From contig JAWNGF010000001.1 in assembly GCA_037039685.1 (NCBI GenBank), forward strand, positions 7,440,001 through 7,504,000: a stretch of DNA of 64,000 nucleotides, in the 5' to 3' direction. The translations under genes and the position numbers were made by a program. The DNA is from Ceratobasidium sp. AG-K. Lineage: Eukaryota; Basidiomycota; Agaricomycetes; Cantharellales; Ceratobasidiaceae. Shown in pieces: positions 1-11,888 of this stretch (its first letter is position 1; each line of letters begins with the position of its first letter). The notes beneath the pieces were generated by a model. That model worked only from the letters and a program-made list of their open reading frames with translations. It had not been told where the DNA came from and did not search any database.

Positions 1-2
1 AG

Positions 3-161
3 GGTGCAGACTTTGTTGGAGTGGCAGGAGGGATCCTCAAGGTAGCGCAAGAGACAAGCCAAGAGATTCAAGAAAATAAAGACGACGAGAGGACCACCCG
101 GGTCGGCACAGAGCCAAGAGCATATTATGCGTACGATGACGGACGTGACTGGGAGGCATAA
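3..161 (+). CDS. C-terminal end of an unrecognised protein (5' end outside window)
   Basis: A clean reading frame enters from the window edge and ends at a TAA at 159-161, giving about 52 residues. It begins GADFVGVAGG, continues through a charged helical stretch (QETSQEIQENKDDE) and ends with a tyrosine- and aspartate-rich tail, YYAYDDGRDWEA. No start codon lies inside the window, so this can only be the last exon, or part of it, of a plus-strand gene further left. I do not recognise the family. The call rests on the absence of stops, the amino-acid composition and a stop followed by AT-richer sequence. It could be chance, because 52 codons is short. Confidence 0.4.
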   Translation, partial: GADFVGVAGGILKVAQETSQEIQENKDDERTTRVGTEPRAYYAYDDGRDWEA

Positions 162-752
162 ACGCGGGGAGGCTAATTTGCGTCAGCCAATCAGACCCTG
201 TTGATCAGTCGTCAACCGCCACATTTTACCTAATCGCTGCACCGTCCAACTCGGGGAATACCAGCCTCGACCACCACCGCGCCTGGTTCGACCGAAAGCC
301 CACGCCTTCCAACCACGATAGGAACGTAGGAACATCATGTTCTCGCGACAAAAGCGTCCAATCCTGGTTCCGCTCCTATTATTGAAATGATTAGCCGAGA
401 TTCAACGCACGGAGGCATCTCGCCGCGATGATTGTCTTCAATGAATCAACTTGCCCGAAGCACAACCCAATACGGCTCCGGCGCCGTCATACCGTGCTTG
501 CGACCCTCGAATACCGCACCCCACTTTGCCAAGCCTTTCGCACTTTGTCGGGCGACTGTGCCGGTTCACCCCATGTGGTTGGAACAAATTGAGATTCATC
601 TAGACTGGACGGAATAGAGAGCACGCGTACCTGTCCAGTGGGTATTTGTCGTTTCTCGCGCTGTTTGGGCTTCTCCCGATTTTTGGGTAGACCTTGCTGC
701 GCTCGCTCTGGCTTTGTCTCCCCCCCCCCCCCCTCCTCTTCGCATCAGCACG
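162..752. promoter_or_regulatory. Intergenic region and 5' leader of the transporter gene
   Basis: No convincing gene is seen in this stretch. It holds the probable 3' UTR of the gene to the left and the promoter and leader of the transporter. A run of 14 C residues (about 720-733) lies 19 bp upstream of the chosen ATG at 753, in a pyrimidine-rich leader of the kind common before basidiomycete start codons. A short open frame at 432-617 has no recognisable features and is not called. Confidence 0.35.
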
Positions 753-3092
753 ATGGACCATCAGAACGTAGAGTTCACCGCGCCCTCTTCAGTCTCCGTA
801 GGCAAGCCCGCTAATGACCATGTGGTCGCTCCCGACCTCGACCTCGAAAAAGGCGCAATAGTCGCACCTACCACGACCAGCTCTCACACTGACGTCGAGA
901 AGACTGCCAACCTTGGCACAAAACACGACAATGGACTGACAGACCAGACCTTCTACCTTCCGAGACGAAAGATCATTACCGTAAGTACGGCGCTAAAATC
1001 GCTCATGCACGAAATCAACTCGTTTGTGTCCAGATATTCCTGGCCTGCGCGTCAACAGAAATCGTAGCACTGATAGACGAAAAATCGGTCGCCGCGGCGT
1101 TGTCAATTATTAGTTCCGAGCTGAAAGCCGGCAGTCAGATCAGCTGGGTCGCGGCTGCATATTTCTTGTGAGTTTGCATCCCTGGCAACTACTTGCTTGG
1201 CTGATAGGGCGTCAGGACGAGCACGGCTTGTACACCCCTGTACGGTCGAATCTCGGACATTTACTCACGCAAGACTGTGCTGTTTACGCTCATGGCAATA
1301 TTTTTCTTTGGTTCACTGGCAGCGTCGCTCGCACAAAATGTAGTCCAACTCATTATTTTCCGAGCTATCACTGGTATCGGGGGAGGCGGGCTGATTCTGC
1401 TGGGTCAATTGATTGTTGGAGATGTGGTAACTGTGCGGGAGAGAGGCAAGTATCAGGGTATCTTGGTGAGCAGTTTATTCATCAATTGTTACCCCTCGCT
1501 CCGGCTGATGGACGAGGCGTCAGGGAGCGTTCGTTGCGCTCTCGAACGGAATCGGGCCGCTCATTGGCGCAGCGTATTCACAGAAAGCGTCATGGTAAGT
1601 TCAGCGGGCGGCAAATACGCATATATGCCTCATCTCTATGTAGGCGCTGGATATTTCGAATGAACATGCCCTTGGCTGTTTTGGCCTCGGTTTGCGTGTA
1701 CTTTTTCATGCCTCTGAAAAAGGTGCATGGGACCGCGATGGAGTGAGTTTCTACTCTTCACGGATGGGACGACGTTGACGGTTGATGTTCAGCAAGTTGA
1801 AAAAGGTGGACTTCATTGGATCACTGCTGGTTCTAGTCGGCACAGGGTCAATAATTGTAAGCACACTATATCCTCGGGTGACCAGGGGCTGATAGATGAA
1901 ATAGCTGAGTCTGACATGGGGAGGAGCTGAATACTCATGGTCCAGCGCCGCAGTGCTCGTTCCGCTCATACTTGGAGGCGTAATCGCGTGCGCATTCGTG
2001 CTTTGGGAATGGAAGTTCGCCGAACTTCCACTTATCCCCAGTACGTACTCTCGCTTTTCTTTTTTCTTCAGCTAACCTCGCATTAGTGTACATATTCAGA
2101 TACAGGATGGTCGTTGGTGCGGCCTTAACGCATTTTGTGAATGGCTATGGGATGTATGTGCAGATTTTCTATCTGCCGACGTTCTACCAGCTCGCGTATG
2201 GATACTCGGCGATTCGGTCAGCGTCGCTGTTACTACCAGTAGTCTTGTTCCAGAGTAAGTCATTTCTACGAGGTTAGACAAAGTAGCAACTAAGCCCCGA
2301 GAAAGCGCTATTCTCGACGTTGAGCGGGGCTATGGTCTCTTGGAAAGGTCGATACAGGGTAAGTTCACTGATCTTCCGGTGCACGAGGTGATTCATAGTA
2401 TTACTGTTGTAGGAATTATTGCTTTCCGGATGGGCCATGTGGTCCATCGCGCTCGGCTTGTTTGCAACTCTCGACGAGACTTCAAGTCTAGGCAAACAAG
2501 TCTGGTTCTCGGTATTTGCAGGTGTAGGGATTGGTCAGACACTGCAGCCTTCGTTGGTTGCTGTACAGGCGGCGGTAGAGAGGAAGGATATGGCCGTTAC
2601 TACCACGGCGAGAAGGTAAGGAATCTCAGTTACCTTTAGACTACCTCTAATGTGTTTGTTAGCTTCTTGCACAACTTGGGAGGTGTCGTCGGACTCACCA
2701 TTTCTGGAAGCATCATGTGAGTGAATTCACCGCCGGTGGTATAGGAACTTCGACTGACTTTCACAAGTAACAACGTTCTTTCCAACCACATTATCAACGT
2801 TCTCGGTTCATCCCTCTCCTCGGAGGCTCGCAAAGCGATTCTGAATGATCCAATCTCAGCACGACACAACCTAGACGCCGAGACACGCGCCATCGTTATC
2901 GAAGGATACAGACTTGGGTTCAGGACGCTGTTCATTGTATGCGCTTCATTGACGGCATTTGCGTTTTTCGCGACGTTGTTCCTGATGCCGCATATTACGC
3001 TAAAGCGGGACGATGACAAGGCGCTTAAAGCTCAGGCCAAGGAGGAGCTGAGAAAGAGGAAAGAGACGAGGCTGGCCGAGGATAGGCGTTAG
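753..3092 (+). CDS. Major facilitator superfamily drug/small-molecule transporter (DHA2-like, about 14 TMS)
   Basis: This is a predicted plasma-membrane, proton-driven exporter. The gene model has 12 exons: 753-980, 1034-1167, 1216-1465, 1524-1594, 1644-1742, 1793-1856, 1905-2040, 2087-2254, 2306-2358, 2413-2615, 2663-2716 and 2768-3092. All 11 introns are GT-AG and 46-58 bp long, and every phase joins, giving 594 residues. The first 76 residues are hydrophilic and cytosolic. Typical motifs then follow: SWVAAAYFLTS, the motif-A-like GRISDIYSRK, FRAITGIGGGG, and SWRWIFRMNMP after helix 6. Later helices include MYVQIFYLPTFYQ, and the tail is basic and cytosolic. The start is the ATG that opens a normal N-terminus; an upstream non-ATG extension reads through the poly-C leader and was discarded. 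The transported substrate cannot be told from sequence, and no biosynthetic cluster adjoins it. Confidence 0.88.
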
Positions 3093-3358
3093 ATGCGACG
3101 GGCTGTGTTGCTCTGCCTTGTTCAATCATTTACCAACGGCGGCTCTCAGCTCGTAACTAGTAGTTTACTCGCAGTGAATACATAATATTGGCTTGACACG
3201 TGGGGGCGATCAGGAGGTACTAATGGAAGTGTAGCACTCAGACCACCTTTCGCCTAATACCATCTGGCTGTAATCAACAGTTAAAGTGCCCATACTGTGG
3301 ATCACTAGTGTGGTAGGGGGAAGCGCACGAAGGGAAAGTAGATCATTGGGGAGCCAGA

Positions 3359-6300
3359 CTATTGGTAGATCATCGAGCATGACCCACCCATCACTCCTAA
3401 GGTAATGCCCTGAAGCGGATCGGAGCTGTCGAACCTAGCTAGCGCCATGAGCGGGGTTGCAAGTCGATGGTTTAGACTCACATTCTGGTCACTGGTCCGC
3501 GTATTCTGTACTTGTATGGTGCCACTATAAGAGCCAGAGGCGATACGTGTGCGGTCAGGAGAGAATGCGACCGAAGTAACCCGACTTGGGTGCCCCTCGA
3601 ATGGGCCAGCTACAACCTCGCCTGTATGTGCGTCCCACACTCGGATGGTTTCGTCCTCAGAGCCAGAGATGATGCGTGTGCCGTCAGGAGAGAATGCGAC
3701 CGAACTAACCGATTTTGTGTGCCCCTCGAATAGGCCAGCTACAACCTCGCCTGTACGTGCGTCCCACACTCGGATGGTCTTGTCCTCAGAGCCAGAGACG
3801 ATGCGTGTGCCGTCAGGAGAGAATGCGACCGAACTAACCCATTTTGTGTGCCCCTTGAATGGGCCAGCTACAACCTCGCCTGTACGTGCGTCCCACACTC
3901 GGATGGTCTTGTCCTCAGAGCCAGAGACGATGCGTGTGCCGTCAGGAGAGAATGCGACCGAACTAACCCATTTTGTGTGCCCCTTGAATGGGCCAGCTAC
4001 AACCTCGCCTGTACGTGCGTCCCACACTCGGATGGTTTCGTCCCAAGAGCCAGAGACGATGCGTGTGCCGTCAGGAGAGAATGCGACCGAATTAACCAGA
4101 CCTATGTGCCCCTCGAATGGGCCAGCTACAACCTCGCCTGTACGTGCGTCCCACACTCGGATGGTCTTGTCCCAAGAGCCAGAGACGATGCGTGTGCCGT
4201 CAGGAGAGAATGCGACCGAACTAACCGATTTTGTGTGCCCCTCGAATGGGCCAGCTACAGCCTCGCCTGTACGTGCATCCCATATTCCAATGGTCCCGCT
4301 GATACAACCAAAAGCAATGCGGATGCTATCCATCGAGAGACTGATGGAGCAAACAGTTGAACCTGTTTCCCATGTGGCTTGCGCCATATTGGCCCGCCTT
4401 TCCATCCATGTACCTTCCAGTCTAATAACGCTCCTAATGTCTCCCCGGTAGGACTTGTAGACCGAACTAGACTTTGCGCATAAAGGAAGCGCAGAGATGT
4501 ACATATGCGGCGTAATACGTACACATGGACTGGCGGCAACTCGGGTCACAAAATCACGCGCGTCTGCAGTTTGGGCTTTCATATATGCTGCACCTGCTTT
4601 GGACTTCAAGGTGTTAGGTATGAAACAGAATTCCTGTTATATCTACTCACTTGGAGCCACCTCTCTGCCCGGTCCAAGACAGATATTGCATCGACGAGGC
4701 ATTCCTTGAGATTCATTACCTCCATCCAAAACAACAGCCGGTTGCTAAGAAAATCGGCTAGTACATTGCAAAGCGCAGGCTGATTGATGGTCCCTGCTTC
4801 CAGCAAATGGTCCCCCCAGTATCGGCACGAGTAGAACAGGGCTGAAGGGATGCTGGCCTGGATCCGCTGATTTAGATTTGGGACATCGTGGTCAGTCACA
4901 TAGGATGACTCGAGACCGCATATATTGAATCGAAGTTGCCCCTTCATCACGTCAAAACACTGAGCTGCGAGCAACATGCTTTGATTTGCCTTGTTGCAAC
5001 TGATGTTCCCAGACCGAGATTGATCGAGCAGGTAGTCGGGAAACGACGCATGCAAAACAGACACTAGGCTATTGGATTCGGACACATGAAGTACCGAATA
5101 CAGTGGTTGCAACGCCGATGCCACTCGAGACTCGGTGATGGATAGGAAAGTTGATAGCGTGGATACTGTCATAGGCTCTTTGGCACATACAACGGTCGAG
5201 AGTACACGCTGCATGGCGTCGAGCTCGTGTTGTTCCACGCCTTGAGGATCAAGTGCAGTGGAGAGAATCGTATTATATAATTTGTCAAGTTGCTCGTATT
5301 TCTTGCTTGCACAGCTATCATTGATCTCCCCATTCGTCGCCGTTAGCATCGCGTTGAGTCTGGCAACTGGATCCACCGGCCCTCTGCTATATTGGATGTA
5401 CCGTACGATAGTTGCCGCATAGATGAATAGCTTCCCGGATTGCTTCATTAGTTGCATAATCTGTTCCTTAGACGGAGGTGGAAACAACAAGCTGAATTCA
5501 TCTTCCAGATACTTCTTGATGTCTTCTTCCACAATGGACTGTTCAATGTCATGTAGGCGAAGTATGGTCGGGGTACATGTGCTCCTCAACTGAAAGCTGT
5601 TTCGGATTGCTGGCTCCGGTCGACTTGTCACGAAGAACTTTAGTGGTAGGTTCGCGCCAAGTTTTAAAAGTATTCCAAGAATTAGTCGCACTCCATGGTC
5701 GTCCTGACACTCGTCCAGTGCATCTATTACCACCACTACCCCTTCGAATACCGGGCCTTTTGCTGCTCTCGCCGGTTCTTGTATGAGATTCTCGAACTGC
5801 TTCACAACGTGCAGTCTGCAACTGCTTAAGTCGTTCTGGAGGACCTGGCACAATGCGGTCCTAAATGATGGGGAGTATTGGGCGAGCTGGTATGCGATGG
5901 TGGGGAGAATCGAGTTCACATCGCTACACGATTGCGACGCCCGCGAACAAAAGTAGCTACCGCCCAGTTGTTGGTTATTCTTTAGCCACTCGCACAGGCT
6001 ATAGGCGATGGTTGTTTTTCCAGTTCCTGCCATGCCGTTTAGCCAGTAGATCTTAGCGCCGTTAGGGTCGTCTATCCAATGATGAATATCTGACTGAACC
6101 TGCTCGCGTGTCCTCTCGGTACATCCACGGCGCCTGACTGTCATGGAATATCCAGAGTCGTACAATGCGTCATATGTTGGTGACATCCCCTGAAGCAATG
6201 TCGTCTATTACTCGACGCATAAGCGCACATTAACTACGTCTGTTAGTTTCTACGTACCGAAAGGTGTTTTTCGCTATTATCCCAGGTTCGGCAGCAGATA

Positions 6301-7142
6301 TCGGTCTGCGTACCAATCAGTTCTGGTGATAGTTGGAAAATGTTGAACACTTACTTGTAATCGCCGGAACAACGCCTCGACCTGCCGGTAGCGTTCGATT
6401 ACGTCATTCCCGTCCTGTACGAAGTCCATTAATATCCTTGTCTTTGAGCGTTCTTGCTGCTGCTTGATGTATGCCACTTCTTCTTCAATATCCCTGCAAA
6501 GCGATCAATGATACTTCCGTACTCTGCGGCCAAACACACTTACTTCATGATCCGCATGGCGCTACCATTGCGGTCTTCCAAACTGAGCTTTTCTACGTAT
6601 GGTTTCATGTCGTTCACCAGGTCCGTGAGTTCCGACGTAAGCTTCTTGTACTCTTGATCGCTGCTCGTGGATGCCTATGGGTTGTTGTAGCTCTCTTCGC
6701 ACATTGTGATCGAGACCTTATATCTTACCCTTATGATATCCAAGCAACCAAGAAGATCTTCAATTACTGATTTGAGAGGGGGGAATGCTTTTGTACTTAG
6801 TTTCAGCGCTTGCAGCGCCGAACTCAATGCGCTGTCCGATATCTGTCTTAGTTCGCGTGGGAAGCTAGGTTTGACGCCTGTGGAAGAGGTAGTTCCAGAT
6901 GATAAATTTGGCTGGCTCTGAGGCACTGTAGTTGTTGTATGTGTGACCGCAGGTGGAATCGTGGTCGACGGACCAGGAGTTGAAGCCCGACTTGGGTCTA
7001 AGGGTCCAGTGCTGGGCGGCACACCCGTCGAACCCGTGGCATCGGAGGAAGGCAAAATAGAGTGTTTGACTTTTTTGTAGGTTTTTTCCATATAAACAAA
7101 TGGTCTCTTGCGATTCGAGCCTGCTGGCGGTGTAGAGGCCAT
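3359..7142 (-). CDS. NACHT-WD40 NLR-like protein (HET-E/NWD type) with highly conserved repeats
   Basis: Six exons on the minus strand: 7142-6729, 6674-6544, 6493-6355, 6305-6258, 6204-4651 and 4603-3359. All introns are GT-AG and about 47-56 bp (the fourth is 53 bp), phases agree, and the product is 1176 residues. Residues 1-110 are Ser/Thr/Pro-rich and low in complexity, and 115-245 are helical. The NACHT NTPase follows: Walker A GMAGTGKT near 301-308, a Walker B-like VVVVIDALDEC near 400-410, and FFVTSRPEP near 434. The C-terminus (about 840-1130) is one seven-bladed WD40 propeller: a degenerate first blade, five near-identical 43-residue blades (SVAFSPDGTRIVSGS...TIRVWDARTGEVVAG) and a divergent last blade. 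In fungi such proteins act in nonself recognition and programmed cell death (HET-D/E/R of Podospora). No HET or other death-effector domain is recognised at the N-terminus. The gene is divergent from the RasGEF gene and convergent with the transporter gene. Confidence 0.9.
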
Positions 7143-7356
7143 GGTGGTTGTGGGTGCACAAGGCGAGCGCGCGGCGAAGCGCCTAGCATTATATCATCCA
7201 GGCGCTTGGGCTGTGTGGCGCGTAAGGCATTTGTAATTGGATGTTTGATGGAGTCAGCTGACCAAGTGATTGACCACGACTGGTTTGGGTGAGTGCGACG
7301 GTGCCGATGTCAAGGAGCGAGCTGACGACAATGACAGGCATGAGCTGTAACGAGCG
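7143..7356. promoter_or_regulatory. Shared divergent promoter interval (NLR-like / RasGEF)
   Basis: Only 214 bp separate the two inferred start codons, ATG at 7142 on minus and ATG at 7357 on plus. The transcripts must therefore use overlapping or back-to-back promoters. No clear TATA box or other recognisable site was found. That the two genes are co-regulated is inference from layout only. Confidence 0.5.
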
Positions 7357-10300
7357 ATGAACACGAACGACCACACGATGAATGCCTCTGCGGAAGAAGC
7401 GATCCGTGCCGAGATTGCGTCCGCCGACCTCTCTATGGCGGGTGAGTTGCTATGTAGTTGCCATGAGCCCAGCTAACGCCAAATAGTGGACGGCTCTTTT
7501 GTCGAGACCTCGTCGTCGCATGCAGCACGTGAGCTGAAGAAGCGCCTGGACCAGCTGCTGGGCGTCGGGAAGAACGGAGTGCGGTCGCCATACGCGCTGA
7601 CGATAACCCAGTCGGCGTCTGGGGCTCGCGTCTACCGTGTCGGATTCCGGCCTGCTGCTCACGACGGACACTCTCTCGAACCACAAGTGCTTTCTCCCAC
7701 TACCGATGCACCCTCTGGCCTGCTTTCCCCCCTTACCGCCATCAACTCGAGTGCGACGGCCGGGCTACACCAACGTGCGGCTCGATTACACAAGGCTGAG
7801 TCATTACTGCCAACCAGTGCGAGTGGATACCGGGCTGTGACGAGGGCCCGACCTGCTTCCATCTCCACCGGGCGCCCATCGACAAGCACGTGGGATGTCG
7901 AGGCTGAACGAGTGCCGTTACCCGATGACCCAGACGAGATCCAACCAACAGAGCCACCTCAGCCGACCCGCGTCTATCCCGGGCCTCAATATGTCCGCCT
8001 CGAGAATACCGATTTGCAGATCTATAGTCGCACGGGCGACAGCGACATATTTAGCTCCGCCATGGGCTGGTCAGATGCCCCCAGAGGTCCGTCATCTGTT
8101 CCGATCCTGGTGCTTTTCCTGACCGATCGGCAGATGTTGCACGTGAGCCCCGTCCCATCGGCGAACGCCCGTTTCTCCAGCTCGAGCCCGGCGCTTTTCC
8201 ATTTGGCCGCGGCGTGATCTACACCAAGCCGTTGAGCGGAAGCTATGAAGTTCGCCGCTCGTCGCTCGACAAGACTGATTCGGATGACGACCCTACCCAT
8301 GAACGCAACGACACTGCATCGCCGACCGATACCGTCAAGGACACCCTGTCCTCCCAGCTCAAATACCCCACCGGCGTCTTTCAAGTTTTGCAAACATACC
8401 GAGGGCTGCCTACGCTCGACACCCTGCTCGAATCCAACGATACGCCCACTGCCCGACTTTCAACCACCACCTCGGCGGTCCCAGAAAACGACCCCCGGTT
8501 CGTGATATTTGGCGATTTGAAGTCTTCTTCGGATACAATCATCGCCGCCGGTCGACGAAAGATCACCAAGCCTAAACCGGGATCGGCTCCTCCCGTATCA
8601 CCCTCGCTCGATCCATCCGAACAAAGGGTAATGATGGCGGCAACCATCGAACGCTGGGTGGCGCAACTCACGAGCGAACTCAACTATGACGCACTGCTCG
8701 ATTTCTTCCTCGCCTACCGGGCCTACGTTTCGGCCAACGACCTGTGCCACCTGCTGATATGCCGGTTCCACTGGGCGCTTGAACCCACAGCCAGTGCGCA
8801 AGATGAAACCGTCCGGCGAATCGTGCGCGTCCGCACGTTTATCGCATTCCGGTTCTGGTTGACCACGTTTTTCCAAGTCGACTTTTTACCCAACCGCGTG
8901 CTCCGGAACGAGTTTACAAGCTGGCTCAACGCACTTCGCAAAAGCCCAATGCTGACAGCCAAGCCCGATGCAGTCGTAAGTGGCGCCTCCTTTGACGACA
9001 CACAAACTCACACGTGCCCTAGCTCATTGTTCAAAAGCTCAAAAAGATTGTGCGCGAGTGCAAGGAAGCCCACGTGCCGAAACCCGAACCTCACTCGCCC
9101 GTTGAAAGGACCCCGGTGGAACCCACCCCGCTCAACCTCCACGCCCTGCAACCCACCCCGGCGGATTCCGACGTCGACTCGATCAAGGGTAAAACTCCCG
9201 CGAGTCCGCCCCGCAAGTCGAGTCTGGCCCTGCCCTTTACGCGAACTGAATCCCTCCCACCGTCTAAACTCGCGTCGATGCCGATGCCGATGCACCATGG
9301 CCCCCTCACGCGTGCGCTGGTGAATACGATGGGCCGGATCGGGCGGTGGAAGCGTGGACTCGGGACGCGTTCGATGATGGTGGCTGGGGCGGGTGCGAGC
9401 GCGGGCTGCGTCGACCCAGGCGCGTTTGACGAGTTTGGGTTGAGCGTGGCGCAGAATGTCGTGGCGGGTGCGGAAGTCGTGGCTGTGCGTGGGGGTGTGG
9501 AAGAGTATTTGAAGATGTGTGGGTTGGTCGGGCGCGAGCCGAGTGCGGTCGAGGATGGTGATGAGGACGAGGATGCGGATGCGGATGGGAACAATGATGT
9601 GACTGTGACGAGGCCATTGGAGCCCAAGGTTGAGGAAGATAAGGAAAAGGGGCGGGATACGCCGACGTCGACGTCGACGCCTCGGTTGGTGTCGCAGTTT
9701 CCGCCGGTCGAGGGTGAGGAGGAGGTTGGAGAGGAGGGGTCGTTGCGGCATAGTCGACGAGCAGTGAGTTGGGCGACTGGCTTGTGGATTGCACTAACTT
9801 GGACTAGTCGGACGCAACTCAGATGCAACTCTACGCGACTACGATCGGGTCCTGGCTCCCTGAAACCGAGACTATATCCATCGACGACGCAGACTTGTCC
9901 GATTCGAGTTCTGAATCTGAAATCGTCCGCCGGCCACCACGTCGACTCCCGAATCGCCGCGACCTCGAGTTTGCCGCCATGCGGGGCGACTTTGAGACCC
10001 GGTCCGATAGCGTCTCGTCACTTGGTGCTCCGTCGAGCGTGCCCTCTGTTCAGTCGGTACTGTCCGCGAGCGACCCGACCACGCCGGACCATACAGGCGC
10101 AGGGATCCAGAGTTGGCAGATTGATTTCTTGGGCGAGGAGAGCGATAACGGGGACGGGCCCGGAGACGCCGAGGCTGCGCTTCAACGGCTCGAGGGGCAG
10201 ATTGACGCCGAGGAACAACGGTTGCGGGACATCAAGGTCGACAAGTGGTTGAAGCGGGTGCAGGACTTGAGTTTGCAGCGCGCGTCTGGGGGCGGAAATG

Positions 10301-11713
10301 GTATTTTGGATATCGCGGCGCTTGGGATTAATTTCGATGACGACGAAGAGGAGGGGGATAATCCTGCTGACGAGACCGAGGATGGTGAGTTTCTGATTAG
10401 GTTTGTGGAGCGGATGTTGATGTGGCGCAGAACCTCAATCGATCTCGATGCGGCCTTCCTTGGAGATTCCATCGGCGGGCGTCACGTCGGCTCCCGAATC
10501 GACGCGGGTCGTTAGTGAAGTCATGTCCTCACACCAGATGCACGATTCTGCCCCTCACTCCTTACACGGATCCACCTCGCACCTCCTCCACGAAACACCT
10601 TCTCCCCGCCAACGTCTTCCCCCGCCACAATTCAAAAAAGGCCGGGGACCTAAGGACACGTCGTTTTTGCTCCAACACCGGTCGGAAGTGATTGCTCACA
10701 ACCTGAGCGCGATCGAGCGAGGGCTGTTTATGGCGATCTCATTTGAAGAGCTCGTGATGCACAATTGGGGACCCCAGGGACACGAGTTGGATGTGACGGA
10801 TTGGATGCAGTACCGCACTGACGCGGCGCAGCACCGGATTCAGCCGAGTGTACAGAAAGAGGGTGGTCGGGACGTGCTTACGAGCGACGTGTTGGCGGTT
10901 CGGGCGCGGTTCAATCTTACGGTGCAGTTTGTTGCGTCCGAAGTTGTGCTTGCGCATCCTACGCAGCGAGTCGTGTTGGTCAACAAGTTGATTCGTATCG
11001 CTTGGGTATGTTTCTTGTGTTTCATTTGGTTCAAAGCTGACTCGAGTAGAAACTATACGGGATGAACAACTTTGCGACCCTCTGTGCGATTATCGTCGGT
11101 CTGACGAGCGTCTGGGTCAACCAGGCGATGAAGCGGCTCTGGCAAAATGTCGGCATGTGGGAGATGCGCTTATTCAAGGACCTCAAATGGTTCACGTCCT
11201 CGACGGATAACTTTAGGTTCATGCGCGACGCGATCATGTTGGCTACACACGGTACTCAGATCGAGACGCCCTCGGATCGGGGGTCGGAGCAGTTGGTTGG
11301 GTGTATCCCTTTCCTGGGTGAGTTGTTCAAGGGTTATTTCAAGCCGGTGCTAATGAAACGCAGGTATATATCTTTCGGAGCTATCCGACTATGCCAAACT
11401 CCCCGACTTTATCGACCCCACCCGACCAGAGGAGCCCATCCAGTTCGACGCAACGACAGGCGAGTTTGGAGATCTACACGACCCCGAGGTGTTTTCCACC
11501 CTTCCCGACCTGCCCGACTTCATGCCCATCCGACCCCTACTCAACCTCCACAAGCAACGACAGATCGCAGGCGTAGTCAACGCGCTCGTCCGAGGCCAAC
11601 ATATGGCGAGCGCGTGTCGGTTTACGGTCGAGCAAAAGGTGTATTCCAAGTGTTTGAGATTAAAGTGTGTGGACGCGGCGACTCTGTCGAGCGCGTTGGC
11701 CGCCGAGAGTTAG
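7357..11713 (+). CDS. Ras-type guanine nucleotide exchange factor (RasGEF_N + RasGEF; Cdc25/Lte1-like)
   Basis: Eight exons: 7357-7441, 7487-8086, 8134-8975, 9023-9763, 9808-10384, 10431-11005, 11050-11317 and 11364-11713. All introns are GT-AG and 44-47 bp, phases join, and the product is 1345 residues. The second intron (8087-8133, donor GTCCGT) is placed because the reading frame must change there; it restores IGERPFLQLEPG. Residues 1-300 are Ser/Pro-rich. The N-terminal RasGEF module lies in exon 3 (GVFQVLQTYRGLPTLDTLL, IERWVAQLTSELNYDALLDF, FLPNRVLRNEF). A long acidic and serine-rich linker follows. The catalytic Cdc25-type domain runs from about 1015 to the end (IERGLFMAISFEEL, VLVNKLIRIAWKL, LTSVWVNQAMKRLW, IPFLGVYLSELSDYAKLPDFI, and the final KQRQIAG...YSKCLRLK region). 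It would load GTP on a Ras-family GTPase. GEF-N at one end and GEF at the other resembles Lte1, but orthology is not proven. Confidence 0.87.
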
Positions 11714-11888
11714 ACTTTTTGTTGTTTTATGATATGTTGCTTTGCTGGATCATGTAGATTTTTTTTGCTCATGTTTTTCTGTGTCTTTTCTTGTGGCATG
11801 GTTATATGGTAATTACATTGTTGTTTTGCATGTCAAGCGCATTGGGGGTTGGCTGAGATCCGGATTGGGGGTTGTCAGCCGTGTGTGT
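11714..11888. other. RasGEF 3' flank
   Basis: T-rich sequence follows the RasGEF stop codon, with a TTTTTTT run near 11759, consistent with a 3' UTR. It leads up to the outer edge of the inverted duplication. Nothing else is seen. Confidence 0.3.

Noticed and set aside
3549..4270. Regular 129 bp direct repeats resembling a repeat array
   Set aside because: Unit length and translation show WD40 blades in a coding exon; the window is eukaryotic and no CRISPR-like spacers exist.
3549..4451. Long plus-strand open frame of 300 codons with repeated segments
   Set aside because: It is the antisense of the WD40 repeats; the repeat structure of the real gene keeps the opposite strand open.
9008..9828. 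Overlapping minus-strand frames of about 245 codons
   Set aside because: Antisense to GC-rich exons 4 and 5 of the RasGEF gene; composition is Arg/Pro/Ser shadow sequence.
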